Shown: positions 21,333-30,256 of the stretch, one piece after another | How positions within the stretch are numbered: the first letter of the stretch is position 1 | Layout of the letters: every line of letters starts with the position of its first letter | Assembly: GCA_028292825.1 (NCBI GenBank) | Contig: JAQGLO010000011.1 | Coordinates: forward strand, 1 to 37,423 | DNA from: Alphaproteobacteria bacterium | Lineage (GTDB): Bacteria; Pseudomonadota; Alphaproteobacteria; Micropepsales; Micropepsaceae | DNA length: 37,423 nt | Direction of reading: 5' to 3' | Notes under the pieces: generated by a model | Told to the model about the DNA's origin: nothing | Database searches by the model: none | The model's input: only the letters and a program-made list of their open reading frames with translations | Translations under genes and position numbers: made by a program

Positions 21333-22283
21333 ATGAGGACGTTCGCAGGATTGCTGGGACTGATGCTGGCACTGATGCCGGCACTGGGCGAGGCCCGGGC
21401 CGCGGTGCTGGCGGACCTGCCCTATCGGCTGGGCGCCGACCGCCGCATCGTCACGGACGTGACCATCGACGGCAAGGGCCCCTTCAGTTTCATGCTCGAT
21501 ACCGCCGCCAGCCGCACCATGCTGTATGAGCGGGTGCGCGCAAAACTGAACCTGACACAGTCGGGCTCCAGCCTGCTCACCGTCTTCGGCATCGAAAATG
21601 TGGGCACCGCCATGCCGGTGAAACCGCAGGAACTGCGGATTGCCGACGAGGCCATTCGCGGGCTGGTGATGGGCGTGCTGCCGGATGACCGCGAGGCCGC
21701 GGACGGCGTGCTGGGGCTGGATGCGCTGTCCCGCTATACCGTGCTGCTGGACCGCGACACCATGCGGCTGAACCTGCTGACGCCGGGCGATAAAACGCCG
21801 CTGGATTATCACGCCTGGTCCTGGGCCGACCTGTCGGCGCGGCCGCTGCATGACGGCACGATAAATTTCTGGACCATGCGCACCTCGATCCGGGGCACCG
21901 GCATGACGACCATCCTGGACATGGGCGCGGGCATGACCATGCTGAACTGGGCCGCCGCCGAGAAGCTGGGCTACCGGCGCACCAATTTTCCGTCCGATGG
22001 CATGCCGCAGAAACTGCGCGACGCTCTGGGCACGGTCGAGCCGGTGGGCGTGGTCCGGGACGTCACCATCTGGGCGGGCGGCAAGCTGTTCAGCAACCAG
22101 ACGGTCATTGTCGCCAATGCGGCGGTGTTCCGGTATTTCGGCCTGGATACCCAGCCCGCGGCCATCGCGGGCCCGGGACTGCTGGGCGACCGGTCATTGG
22201 CCATCGATTTTGCCGCACGACGTCTCTACATCGGACCCCAGGCGCAAAACACGCTGCAGCCGCCGGTCGTCCTGATCCAGTGA
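21333..22283 (+). CDS. Exported two-lobed retropepsin-like aspartic protease
   Basis: A 316-aa protein with a signal peptide (about 1-23, ending EARA) and two retropepsin-type lobes, each with a putative catalytic Asp: D56 in FMLDTAASRTML and D196 in TILDMGAGMTML. Single-lobe retropepsins need a dimer; two lobes suggest a pseudo-dimer like pepsin or like bacterial PDZ/aspartyl proteases. The second site reads DMG rather than DTG, so activity is not certain. GVLGLDALSRYTVLLDRDTMRL and GLLGDRSLAIDFAARRLYIG are the lobe-ending strands. Its substrate is unknown. AGGA lies seven bases before ATG 21333. It is divergent from lpxC with 57 bp between them. Confidence 0.78.
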   Translation: MRTFAGLLGLMLALMPALGEARAAVLADLPYRLGADRRIVTDVTIDGKGPFSFMLDTAASRTMLYERVRAKLNLTQSGSSLLTVFGIENVGTAMPVKPQELRIADEAIRGLVMGVLPDDREAADGVLGLDALSRYTVLLDRDTMRLNLLTPGDKTPLDYHAWSWADLSARPLHDGTINFWTMRTSIRGTGMTTILDMGAGMTMLNWAAAEKLGYRRTNFPSDGMPQKLRDALGTVEPVGVVRDVTIWAGGKLFSNQTVIVANAAVFRYFGLDTQPAAIAGPGLLGDRSLAIDFAARRLYIGPQAQNTLQPPVVLIQ

Positions 22284-22327
22284 CGCGATCACGGAAAAAA
22301 GGCTAGCCTGACCGCAACGGGGTGGCC

Positions 22328-23393
22328 ATGGGCGCAGATCTGTTCTTTCTGACCGTCGATATCGCCAACGCGCTGTGCGCGGCGCTGATCGGTGCGGCCG
22401 TGCTGGTCGCCGCGCCCCGGCGCGGCAGTGCGCGGATGATCGCGTTGCTGGCGCTGGCGGCAATCGCGCATGTGATCCTGGGCCGTTACGACTATGGCCG
22501 CTGGATCGCGCCGCCCTATCGCCTGGATGTCGGCGCGTGGGAGCCGGTGCTGAATGTGGTGCGCAACGCTGCGCCGGGCCTTTTCATGCTGCTGGCCCAC
22601 CGGATGTTTTCCGACCGCCGCCAGGCGCCGGCCTGGGCCTTTGCGCTGTTCATGGTGCAGATGCTGCTGGAGGCGTTGCCGGAAAATGCCGGTCTCAGCC
22701 GCATGTTGACCCAGGATTTGCCCGCGCTGCTGCAGCTTCTGCTGGCGGGACTGGCGCTGTACTGGACGCTGGGCAACTGGCGCGCCGACATGGTGGACAC
22801 CCGCCGCCGCGCCCGGCTGGTCATGACCGTGATCCTGGGGCTGGATGTTGTCGCCTCAAGCCTGTTGCTGCGGGTGGTGATCGCGCCCGACACGCTGGCC
22901 AATTACCGCGCCCATCTGGCGCTGTCGCTGGTCAATCTGGGCGTCACCCTGTTCCTGCTGCTGCGGCTGAAGGGCGGCGCCGGCTTCCTGCTGGAACCGC
23001 CCCGCCCACGCCCCGCTGCGCTGCCGCGCGAGGATGGCTCAGACATCGAAGTCGCACGCCTGCCGGCGCTGATGGAGGAAGCCCGTCTGTGGCGCACACC
23101 GGGCCTGACCCTGAAAACACTGGCGGGGCGCATGGGCCTGCCGGAATATCGCATGCGGGCGCTGATCCATGAAAAGCTGGGGCATCGCAACTTCAACGCC
23201 CTTCCTGCACGCCTACCGCATTGCCGAGGCGCGCAGTCTGCTGGCCGACCCGGAGCATCGGCGCACGCCCATCCTCACCATTGCGCTGTCGGTGGGCTAT
23301 TCCTCGGTCAACACCTTCAACCGGGGCTTCCGCGAGGTGATGGGCATGGCGCCATCCGACTGGCGCGAAAATCCCGCCCCGAAATCTTCATAA
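22328..23393 (+). pseudogene. Membrane AraC-type regulator with a one-base frameshift
   Basis: The first frame (from ATG 22328, or GTG 22322) encodes about 215 residues with six to seven membrane helices, then a linker and the first half of an AraC HTH domain (LTLKTLAGRMGLPEYRMRA to LGHRNFNA). At 23199-23201 (CCC) the frame is lost; one C fewer joins it to a second frame that carries the rest of the domain: FLHAYRIAEARSLLADP, TIALSVGYSSVNTFNRGFRE and the end at 23393. The joined product would be about 355 aa, a form common among AraC regulators with a membrane sensor half. As sequenced, the DNA-binding domain is destroyed. A true mutation or a sequence error are both possible. Its target may be the acyltransferase gene 81 bp downstream. 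Confidence 0.85.
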
Positions 23394-23474
23394 CCACACC
23401 ATTTTCTGAAAGCTGCGGTTTGTGGCGCGCTTTCGCCGCCGCGCCCGGGCATGGCTCTTCCTGACGGAGGGACC

Positions 23475-24542
23475 ATGACACGCAAATATCAACTCGACTG
23501 GCTGAGGGTGCTGGCCTTCGCCCTGCTGATCCCCTTTCATGTGGGAATGCTCTATGTGAGCTGGGCCTATCCGCTGAAAAGCCCCAGGCTGATCCCCGGA
23601 CTGGAATGGGGCATGCTGCTGCTGACGCCCTGGCGCATGGCGCTGGTGTTCGTGATCTCGGGGGTCGCCAGCCGCCACCTGATCGGCAAGCTGGGCGCCG
23701 GCCGCTTTGCCGCCGACCGCCTGCGCCGCCTGCTGCCGGTAATCCTGGTCGGCATGCTGGTGATCAATGCGCCGCAAAGCTGGGTCGAGGCCGTCGCCCA
23801 TGGCACGACCCATCTGGGCTTCCTGGATTACTGGCCCAGTTACCTGAAGAAGCCGCGCTGGGACCATCTGTGGTTCCTGGCCTATCTGCTGCCCTATGGC
23901 TTGCTGTTCGCGCTGGCCTGGAAACTGCGGGCCAAGACGCCGTCGGTGGCGTTGGCCTGGCTGTTGCTGGCGCCGGCGGTCTGGCTGGCCGCGACCGGCA
24001 TGCTGGCGGACAAGGTGTGGCCGCGCACCGATGCCCTGGTCAATGACTGGGGCCAGCACCTGAAATGGCTGGGCCTGTTCGGCTTCGGCGCGGCTGTGGC
24101 GATGCGAGCGGATTTCTGGGACTGGATCCTGCGGCGCCGCCGATTGTTGCTGGCTGTCGCCATAGTGCTGGGTACAGCGCTGCTGGCCGATCATGCCCTG
24201 TGGCTGCGCGGCGCGCTGAAGCCGCCGCTGGACTGGACGTCCTACGATATCCTGTCGGGCCTGTTCGGCTGGGCCGCGCTTCTGGCTATCTGCGGGTATG
24301 CGGCGCGATACCTGAATCGGCCTTCGGCGCTGCTGTCCTATGCCAACACCGCGATCCTGCCGGTCTATGTCCTACACCAGCCGATCCTGATTGCAGCCGC
24401 CTGGCTGCTGTTTCCGCATGCGCTGCCCTTGCCGCTGGAAGCAGCGCTACTCGCCGCCGTCACGGCGATTTTATCGGTGGGGATCTATCATCTGATGATC
24501 CGGCCGTTTGGCGTGATGCGCCTTCTGTTCGGGTTGAAATGA
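23475..24542 (+). CDS. Acyltransferase-3 family membrane protein
   Basis: A 355-aa integral membrane protein with about ten helices, typical of acyltransferase-3 enzymes that move acetyl or other acyl groups onto sugars of glycans or lipids. The N-terminus (YQLDWLRVLAFALLIPFHVGM) holds the conserved Asp-Arg and helix-1 histidine. WDHLWFLAYLLPYGL and YVLHQPILI near the end are other family blocks. The acceptor is unknown; lipid A or peptidoglycan are possible given the neighbours, but nothing in the sequence shows it. GGAGG lies about 4 bp before ATG 23475; the frame is open to 23451. A terminator overlaps its stop region. Confidence 0.85.
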   Translation: MTRKYQLDWLRVLAFALLIPFHVGMLYVSWAYPLKSPRLIPGLEWGMLLLTPWRMALVFVISGVASRHLIGKLGAGRFAADRLRRLLPVILVGMLVINAPQSWVEAVAHGTTHLGFLDYWPSYLKKPRWDHLWFLAYLLPYGLLFALAWKLRAKTPSVALAWLLLAPAVWLAATGMLADKVWPRTDALVNDWGQHLKWLGLFGFGAAVAMRADFWDWILRRRRLLLAVAIVLGTALLADHALWLRGALKPPLDWTSYDILSGLFGWAALLAICGYAARYLNRPSALLSYANTAILPVYVLHQPILIAAAWLLFPHALPLPLEAALLAAVTAILSVGIYHLMIRPFGVMRLLFGLK

Positions 24543-24570
24543 AAAAGGGCGGCGCAAGCGCCGCCCTTTT
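24541..24570. terminator. Bidirectional rho-independent terminator
   Basis: A perfect GC-rich inverted repeat (GGGCGGCGC at 24547-24555, GCGCCGCCC at 24558-24566) is flanked by five A on the left and four T on the right, so it can work on both strands. It lies between the stop codons of the acyltransferase gene (+) and ftsZ (-), 20 bp after the ftsZ stop, and so ends both the cassette and the long cell-wall and division transcript. Confidence 0.9.
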
Positions 24571-24589
24571 GCAATCGATTGTCAGACGC

Positions 24590-26110
24590 CTAGTTCGACT
24601 GGCGACGCAGGAACGCCGGTATCTCGAACTGTTCGTCCCGCTTATGGTCGGGGAACAGGTCGTCGGCGTTGGTGCGGGGCGCTTCTGCCGGGGCCTGCGG
24701 CATGGTCTGCGCCGTGGCGCGCGGGGCTGTGGCACGCGGTTCCGGCGCCGGTTCGGCGCGGATATCGGCAGGCGCCTTCTTGCGGCCGAAGAAACCCCAG
24801 CTGCCTTTCTTTTCGGCGGCAGGCTGGGCCAGCGGCTGCTGTTCCAGCGGACGATAGGTTTCGGTGACCGGATACCGGGTCGCCGGCTCAGCCATCACTT
24901 CCGGCGCGTCTTCGCCGCCCAGGATATAGGCTTCCGCCGGGCTCTTGTCGGCGCCCATTTCCTGCGCCAGCGCGTCCATGGTGGCATGGACCGGGTTGGG
25001 CTGGGCCGCCGGCATGACGCGCATCGGCTCGGCCCGGACAGGCTCGAGCCTGACCGGTTCGGGCTGGGCGACGCGGGCCGGCTGCTTGAGGTTCAGATGC
25101 GGGTGCAGCGGACGGACCTTTTCCGGTAGCGGCATGCGGCTGAGTTCGGCATCGATGCCGGTTGCGACCACCGAGACGCGGATACGCCCTTCCATATCGT
25201 CCAGGATGGTGTTGCCGAAGATGATGTTGGCGTCGGGGTCGACTTCCGCGCGGATGCGGTTGGCGGCCTGTTCGACTTCAAACAGCATCAGGTCGGGACC
25301 GCCGGTGATGTTGATGAGAACCCCCTTGGCGCCCTTCATGGTGACATCGTCGAGCAGCGGGTTGGAGATCGCCATGTCGGCGGCGCGCATGGCGCGGTCT
25401 TCGCCTTCGGCCTCGCCGGTGCCCATCATCGCCTTGCCCATCTCGCTGATCACCGACTTGATGTCGGCAAAGTCGAGGTTGATCAGACCGGGCATCACGA
25501 TCAGATCGGTAACGCCGCGCACGCCAGCATGCAGCACCTCGTCGGCCATGGCGAAGGCCTGGGCCATGGTGGTGCGGTCATTGGCGACGCGGAACAGGTT
25601 CTGGTTGGGAATGACGATCAGGGTATGGACGAACTGCTGCAGCTCCAGGATGCCGCGCTCGGCCACGCGCATGCGGCGATCGCCTTCCAGGCTGAAGGGC
25701 TTGGTCACAACACCAACAGTAAGAATGCCGGCCTCGCGCACGGCGCGGGCGATGACAGGGGCAGCCCCGGTGCCGGTGCCGCCGCCCATGCCGGCGGCGA
25801 TGAAGACCATGTGCGCGCCCGAAAGCTGCTCCATGATCTCGGTCATGGATTCCTCGGCGCCCTTGGCGCCCACTTCGGGCTGGGCGCCTGCGCCCAGACC
25901 TTCGGTGGTGGTGGCGCCCAGTTGGATGCGCCGGGTCGCCTTGGACTGGGCCAGGGCCTGGGCATCGGTGTTGGCGACGACGAAGTCGACGCCTTCAAGG
26001 CCGGCCTCGATCATGTTGTTGACGGCGTTGCCGCCGGCGCCGCCGACGCCCAGCACAGTGATGCGGGGGCGCAGTTCCTTGGACTCGGGGACTTTCAGGT
26101 TGATCGCCAT
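24590..26110 (-). CDS. ftsZ: Cell division protein FtsZ
   Basis: Tubulin-like GTPase that forms the Z-ring. The 506-aa protein has the N-terminal GTPase core with [10 protein letters not shown] (21-30), the tubulin signature GGGTGTG (109-115) and the catalytic T7 loop [11 protein letters not shown] (about 208-218). The core ends near residue 320; a linker of about 165 residues rich in Pro, Ala, Glu and Arg follows, then the conserved tail [10 protein letters not shown] that binds FtsA. Long linkers are typical of alphaproteobacteria. The start at 26110 has a strong AAGGAG eight bases upstream, the best ribosome-binding site in the window. It is last in the mur/fts run and ends at the bidirectional terminator. 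Confidence 0.98.
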   Translation of the reverse strand: MAINLKVPESKELRPRITVLGVGGAGGNAVNNMIEAGLEGVDFVVANTDAQALAQSKATRRIQLGATTTEGLGAGAQPEVGAKGAEESMTEIMEQLSGAHMVFIAAGMGGGTGTGAAPVIARAVREAGILTVGVVTKPFSLEGDRRMRVAERGILELQQFVHTLIVIPNQNLFRVANDRTTMAQAFAMADEVLHAGVRGVTDLIVMPGLINLDFADIKSVISEMGKAMMGTGEAEGEDRAMRAADMAISNPLLDDVTMKGAKGVLINITGGPDLMLFEVEQAANRIRAEVDPDANIIFGNTILDDMEGRIRVSVVATGIDAELSRMPLPEKVRPLHPHLNLKQPARVAQPEPVRLEPVRAEPMRVMPAAQPNPVHATMDALAQEMGADKSPAEAYILGGEDAPEVMAEPATRYPVTETYRPLEQQPLAQPAAEKKGSWGFFGRKKAPADIRAEPAPEPRATAPRATAQTMPQAPAEAPRTNADDLFPDHKRDEQFEIPAFLRRQSN

Positions 26111-26226
26111 GTTAGATTCTCCTTACCGATTGGTTGCTCCGGCCTTTGCCGACGCTTGCTGACTTGTTTTGATCGCCTTGCGGCACACCAGAATTCCCAA
26201 ACGATTCGCTGTTATATTGTTGAATC
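26111..26226 (-). promoter_or_regulatory. ftsA-ftsZ gap with three GANTC sites, likely ftsZ promoter region
   Basis: This is the only sizeable gap (114 bp) in the division cluster. It carries GANTC at 26115-26119 (next to the ribosome-binding site), 26203-26207 and 26222-26226 (overlapping the ftsA stop codon). In Caulobacter ftsZ expression depends on CcrM methylation of GANTC and on GcrA, so similar control is plausible. A -10-like TATAAC is at 26216-26211 on the minus strand, but no good -35 is at the right distance. No CtrA half-site (TTAA) pair is seen. Confidence 0.5.
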
Positions 26227-27505
26227 ACTGAAGCCACCTGCGGGTCAATGCGCCGAGCCAGCTTTCACCCTTGGGCATGACCTGGGCCATGGCGAGAGCG
26301 GGGTTCAGAAGCTCCGGCGGCAAGGTCGCGCCGGCCATCAGCAGGCCGATGGCGGTCGCGTAATCCGGCCCGGCATTGGCGGCGGCCAGGCCCGGAAAGG
26401 CCTGGGGCCGACCGATGCGGACCTGCTTGTTGAGAATGCGTGCGGCAAGCTCGCGGGTGCCGGCCAATTGGCAGGCGCCACCCGTCAGCACGGCGCGGCG
26501 GCCCGCCGCCACGTCGAAGCCCGAAGCACGCAGGCGAGTCTGGACCTCGCCGAAGATTTCTTCAAGCCGGGCCTGAATGATGCGGGTGAGCATGGAGCGC
26601 GGCAGGCGCAGCGCGCTGTCATCGCCGACCTCACCCATCTGGGCCACCGACACGACATCGGCGCCGCCGTCCATGTCGCCCATCGCGGCACCGTACAGCG
26701 TCTTGGTGCGTTCGGCGGCGGCCAGGGGCGCGGCCAGCATGCGGGCGATGTCGGAGGTGACGGCAAAGCCGCCCACCGGCACGACATCGGCATGCACCAG
26801 ATGGCCTTCCAGGAAGACGGCGATGGAGGTGGTGCCGCCGCCCATGTCGATCACGGTGGCGCCGATCTGCTTTTCGTCCTCGGTCAGGGTAGAAAGACCC
26901 GAGGCATAGGCGCCGAACTGGGTGCCCACGACATTGAGATGGCAGCGTTCCACCGCCAGCTTCAGATTCTGCAGGGGGGACGGCTTCACCGCCACGGCAT
27001 GCATGGCGACGCCGATGCGCTGGCAGAACATGCCGCTGGGATTCTTCACGCCGCGCGCCTCGTCCACGACATAGGTGGTGGGGGCGGACTGGATGACCTC
27101 GTGCCCGTCCAGCTTGCAGCGGGCGCGGCCGTCGTTCAGCAGCACCCGCAGGTGATTGTCGCTGACCAGGGCGCCATCCAGCGCCATCACGGCCCGGCTG
27201 GTGACGCTGACGGGCTGGCCGCAATTGACGCTGATCAGCACATTCTGGATGCGGGCATCGGCCATGTTCTCGGCGGCGGCGACGCAGTCGCGGATGGAGT
27301 CTTCGGCCTGTTCCAGGCTGGTGATGGTGCCGGCTTTCAGGCCGGAGGACTCGCGCAGCGCCGAGCCCAGCACCTTCAGCGAGCCGGCCTCGGCCTGGCC
27401 GATGACACAGACCACCTTGGAGGTGCCGACATCCAGCGCCGAGACGAGCCCGGTGCGGTAGGCGGGAATTTCGTTGTTCACGCGCAATTTCAGCGTCTGG
27501 TTCAT
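26225..27505 (-). CDS. ftsA: Cell division protein FtsA
   Basis: Actin-like ATPase that anchors FtsZ filaments to the membrane. The 426-aa protein has the phosphate-1 motif LVSALDVGTSKVVCVIG (about 20-36), the FtsA-specific 1C domain (about 95-175), phosphate-2 GATVIDMGGGTTSIAVF (about 214-230) and the adenosine motif LTGGACQLAGTRELA (about 340-354). The last residues (ESWLGALTRRWLQ) form the amphipathic helix used for membrane binding. Its ATG overlaps the ftsQ stop (ATGA, 27502-27505). The 114-bp gap after it gives ftsZ room for its own promoter. Confidence 0.97.
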   Translation of the reverse strand: MNQTLKLRVNNEIPAYRTGLVSALDVGTSKVVCVIGQAEAGSLKVLGSALRESSGLKAGTITSLEQAEDSIRDCVAAAENMADARIQNVLISVNCGQPVSVTSRAVMALDGALVSDNHLRVLLNDGRARCKLDGHEVIQSAPTTYVVDEARGVKNPSGMFCQRIGVAMHAVAVKPSPLQNLKLAVERCHLNVVGTQFGAYASGLSTLTEDEKQIGATVIDMGGGTTSIAVFLEGHLVHADVVPVGGFAVTSDIARMLAAPLAAAERTKTLYGAAMGDMDGGADVVSVAQMGEVGDDSALRLPRSMLTRIIQARLEEIFGEVQTRLRASGFDVAAGRRAVLTGGACQLAGTRELAARILNKQVRIGRPQAFPGLAAANAGPDYATAIGLLMAGATLPPELLNPALAMAQVMPKGESWLGALTRRWLQ

Positions 27506-28431
27506 GTCTCTTTGCCCCTCTCAACGTCCTTCTTCTCGCCGTTCTTCAGCAGGAAGAAATAGTGCGTAGAACTGCGTAGATCGATTTCGACCACGTCGCG
27601 CTCCAGGATTCCGGAATCGATGATCAGGTGCTCCAGCGCGTCGAGCTCCCTGGCCCAGCCCGCTTCCGGCAGCTTCACGACAACGCCGTCATCCAGGATC
27701 AGGTTCCAGCGGCGCATCGAGACGCGGCTATAGGCGGCGAGGCGCGCGGCAACGGCGCGGTGCGCCTGCACGGCATCGACCAGGTCGGCGGCGGCCATCG
27801 GCGCGCCAGCCCCGACCAGCTTGGGCAGGCGGCGGAATTTCTCCACCTCGCGGGTGGTAATGACGGCGCCGGAGCGCTCGACCACGGCGATGGGCGCCTG
27901 ACCTTTCGCGTCAGGCGGCATCTGCCACAGCGCGAAGGGACGCTTTTCCACGAGCGTCACGAAGATGGCGTCGGGATAGCGGCGATGGATTTCGGCCGAG
28001 GCAATCCAGTCCAGGTGTCGCAGCTTGCCCTGGGCGCTCCACAGGTCGGCGCTGAAAATGGACTGGCCCGGCTGCATGCCCAGTACTTCCAGCACCTGGC
28101 TGTAGGGCGTGCGGCGGTTACCGGTGATGTGGATTTCGGAAATGCCGAAGCCGGCATTGGCCACCACGGCGTCGATACCGCGGTGGATGCCGCGTACGGT
28201 GCGGCCGATCACGCCGCTGGCCAGGAGTGCGCCCAGCAGCACCAGCACCGTCACGACGCCGATCAGAAGCATCATGGGGCGCCGGGGCATCAGGCGGGAC
28301 AGCAGGCCGGGCTTGTCGTCCTTGCGCACGGCGCCCGGCTGGACTTTGGGCAGTTCGCGCTTGGCGCGCGCCGGCGCGGCGCGGGTGGCGCGCACGGTGC
28401 GGCTCTTGCGTTCGATGTTCACCGATCGCAT
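27502..28431 (-). CDS. ftsQ: Cell division protein FtsQ
   Basis: Single-pass divisome protein that links early and late division proteins. The 309-aa product has a basic, Arg/Lys/Ala-rich cytoplasmic tail of about 55 residues, one membrane helix (MMLLIGVVTVLVLLGALLAS, about 63-82), a POTRA domain (FGISEIHITGNRRTPYSQVL to VTLVEKRPFALW, about 100-172) and the FtsQ beta domain to the end. ATG 28431 has GGAGG seven bases upstream; the frame is open to 28458 but that part lies in ddl. It overlaps the ddl end by 13 bp and ftsA by 4 bp. Confidence 0.93.
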   Translation of the reverse strand: MRSVNIERKSRTVRATRAAPARAKRELPKVQPGAVRKDDKPGLLSRLMPRRPMMLLIGVVTVLVLLGALLASGVIGRTVRGIHRGIDAVVANAGFGISEIHITGNRRTPYSQVLEVLGMQPGQSIFSADLWSAQGKLRHLDWIASAEIHRRYPDAIFVTLVEKRPFALWQMPPDAKGQAPIAVVERSGAVITTREVEKFRRLPKLVGAGAPMAAADLVDAVQAHRAVAARLAAYSRVSMRRWNLILDDGVVVKLPEAGWARELDALEHLIIDSGILERDVVEIDLRSSTHYFFLLKNGEKKDVERGKET

Positions 28432-29339
28432 GAGGCATCCTCCACCATCCAGCGGCACAATTTCGCGTAGGACATGCCGAGATGGGCGGCCTGTTCCGGC
28501 ACCAGCGAGGTCGGCGTCATGCCGGGCTGGGTGTTGGTTTCGAGCAACACGAGACGCGGTTTCGCAGTCGTGTCGTCATAGCGAAAATCGGTGCGCGACA
28601 CGCCGCGGCAGCCCAGCGCCTTGTGGGCGATGACGCTCATTTCCATGCAGTCGCGCGCGATGTTGTCAGGGACTTGGGCGGGCAGGACATGCCTGGAACC
28701 GCCCGGCGCATATTTGGCTTCGTAATCGTAGAATTCCAGTTCGGTGGTGATTTCGGTCACGGCTAGGGCCTTGTCGCCCATCACCGACACGGTGAGTTCG
28801 CGACCGGGGATGAATTCTTCCACCATCATCTCGCTAGAGAGATTCCAGGTGTCGCTGCCCAGCGCGGCCGGCGGGCGGTTGTCGCCCTTGCGGATGATGA
28901 AGATGCCGACCGACGAGCCTTCATTAACGGGCTTGACCACATAGGGCGGCTCCATCAGGTGCTGCGCCGCGGCTTCGCGGCGGTCGCAGACGATGGAGCG
29001 CGCCACCGGCAGGCCGGCGACGCGATAGATATCCTTGGTCCGTTCCTTGTGCATCGCCAGCGCCGAGGCCAGCACACCGGAATGGGTGTAGGGAAGGCGC
29101 ATCCATTCGAGGATGCCCTGCACCGTGCCATCTTCACCGAAGCGGCCATGCAGGGCGTTGAACACGGTATCGGGCCTGGCGGCCTTGAGCTGAGCCATCA
29201 GATCCTCGCCGGGATCAACGCTGACCGGATCGAAGCCTTCCTCGGCCAGCGCTTTCATCACGCCATTGCCCGACGACAGCGAGACTTCGCGTTCGGCGCT
29301 GCGGCCGCCCATCAGCACAGCGATGCGTTGGAAGCTCAT
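28419..29339 (-). CDS. ddl: D-alanine--D-alanine ligase
   Basis: Makes D-Ala-D-Ala for the peptidoglycan stem, using ATP. The 306-aa ATP-grasp protein has the N-terminal signature [17 protein letters not shown], the ATP-binding block [30 protein letters not shown], and the C-terminal [15 protein letters not shown] with the Mg-binding Glu and Asn. ATG 29339 ([19 protein letters not shown]) shares ATGA with the murB stop; the frame extends nine codons upstream without support. Its product joins the pathway at MurF. Confidence 0.96.
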   Translation of the reverse strand: MSFQRIAVLMGGRSAEREVSLSSGNGVMKALAEEGFDPVSVDPGEDLMAQLKAARPDTVFNALHGRFGEDGTVQGILEWMRLPYTHSGVLASALAMHKERTKDIYRVAGLPVARSIVCDRREAAAQHLMEPPYVVKPVNEGSSVGIFIIRKGDNRPPAALGSDTWNLSSEMMVEEFIPGRELTVSVMGDKALAVTEITTELEFYDYEAKYAPGGSRHVLPAQVPDNIARDCMEMSVIAHKALGCRGVSRTDFRYDDTTAKPRLVLLETNTQPGMTPTSLVPEQAAHLGMSYAKLCRWMVEDASCDR

Positions 29340-30256
29340 GCCACCCCCACCCGCTTGATTTCCCATTCCAGCGTGACGCCGGACTTTTCCAGCACCCGCT
29401 TGCGGACCTCTTCGCCTAGTGCTTCCAGGTCTGCGGCGGTGGCGTCGCCTGTGTTGATCAGGAAATTGGTGTGCTTCTCACTGACCTGGGCGGCGCCGAT
29501 CATCAGGCCGCGGCAGCCGGCTTCGTCCACCAGCTGCCAGGCTTTGTGGCCGGGCGGATTCTTGAAGGTGCTGCCGCCGGTTCTGGACTTGATCGGCTGG
29601 CTAGCCTCGCGGTTGGCCGACAGATCTTCCATCCGCGCCCTGATGGCGACGGGTTCATCGGCCGTGCCTTCGAACACCGCTTCCACGAAGATCAGGTCGT
29701 CACTGGCGCCCCTGGCCTTGCGATATTCGAACGCCATGTCGTCGGCGGTCAGGGTGACGCGCGCGCCTCGGCCATCGATGGCGGTGGCTTCGACGAAGAT
29801 ATCCTTGATCTCGCGACCATAGCAGCCGGCATTCATCTTCAGCGCCCCGCCGATGGTGCCGGGCACGCTGCGCAGGAATTCCAGGCCGGCAATGCCGGCA
29901 TCGGCGGCGGCGCGTGCCACGGCGCCGTCCAGCGCGGCGGCTCCGGCGTGCACCCGCAGGCCGTCGGTGGTGACTTTGCCGAAGGCCGAGGACAGCCGTA
30001 CTACGGCGCCGGGAATGCCACCGTCCCGCACCAGCAGGTTGGAGCCGACGCCAATCACGCTGACACACAGGTCGGCGGGTTTGGCGGCGAGAAACGTGGC
30101 CAGGTCTTCGACATCGGCGGGACGGAACAGGATTTCCGCCGGGCCGCCGGCACGAAACCAGACTAGGTCCTTCAGCGGCGCATCATGGGCAAGCGAGCCG
30201 CGTACCGGGGGAAGCATATCGCAGGGCCCACTACCAACAACCGGGGTCATCATCAT
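29336..30256 (-). CDS. murB: UDP-N-acetylenolpyruvoylglucosamine reductase
   Basis: FAD enzyme that reduces UDP-GlcNAc-enolpyruvate to UDP-MurNAc with NADPH. The 306-aa protein shows the FAD-binding blocks [12 protein letters not shown] and [18 protein letters not shown], and the active-site segment [23 protein letters not shown] whose serine is the likely proton donor. [19 protein letters not shown] is the last conserved block. Three ATG codons in a row start the frame (30256, 30253, 30250); the first shares ATGA with the murC stop. Placement between murC and ddl is usual in alphaproteobacteria. Confidence 0.96.
   Translation of the reverse strand: MMMTPVVGSGPCDMLPPVRGSLAHDAPLKDLVWFRAGGPAEILFRPADVEDLATFLAAKPADLCVSVIGVGSNLLVRDGGIPGAVVRLSSAFGKVTTDGLRVHAGAAALDGAVARAAADAGIAGLEFLRSVPGTIGGALKMNAGCYGREIKDIFVEATAIDGRGARVTLTADDMAFEYRKARGASDDLIFVEAVFEGTADEPVAIRARMEDLSANREASQPIKSRTGGSTFKNPPGHKAWQLVDEAGCRGLMIGAAQVSEKHTNFLINTGDATAADLEALGEEVRKRVLEKSGVTLEWEIKRVGVA

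Noticed and set aside
25529-27562. A 677-codon open frame on the plus strand opposite ftsZ and ftsA
   Set aside because: Antisense shadow, with Gly/His/Gln-rich sequence and no domain.
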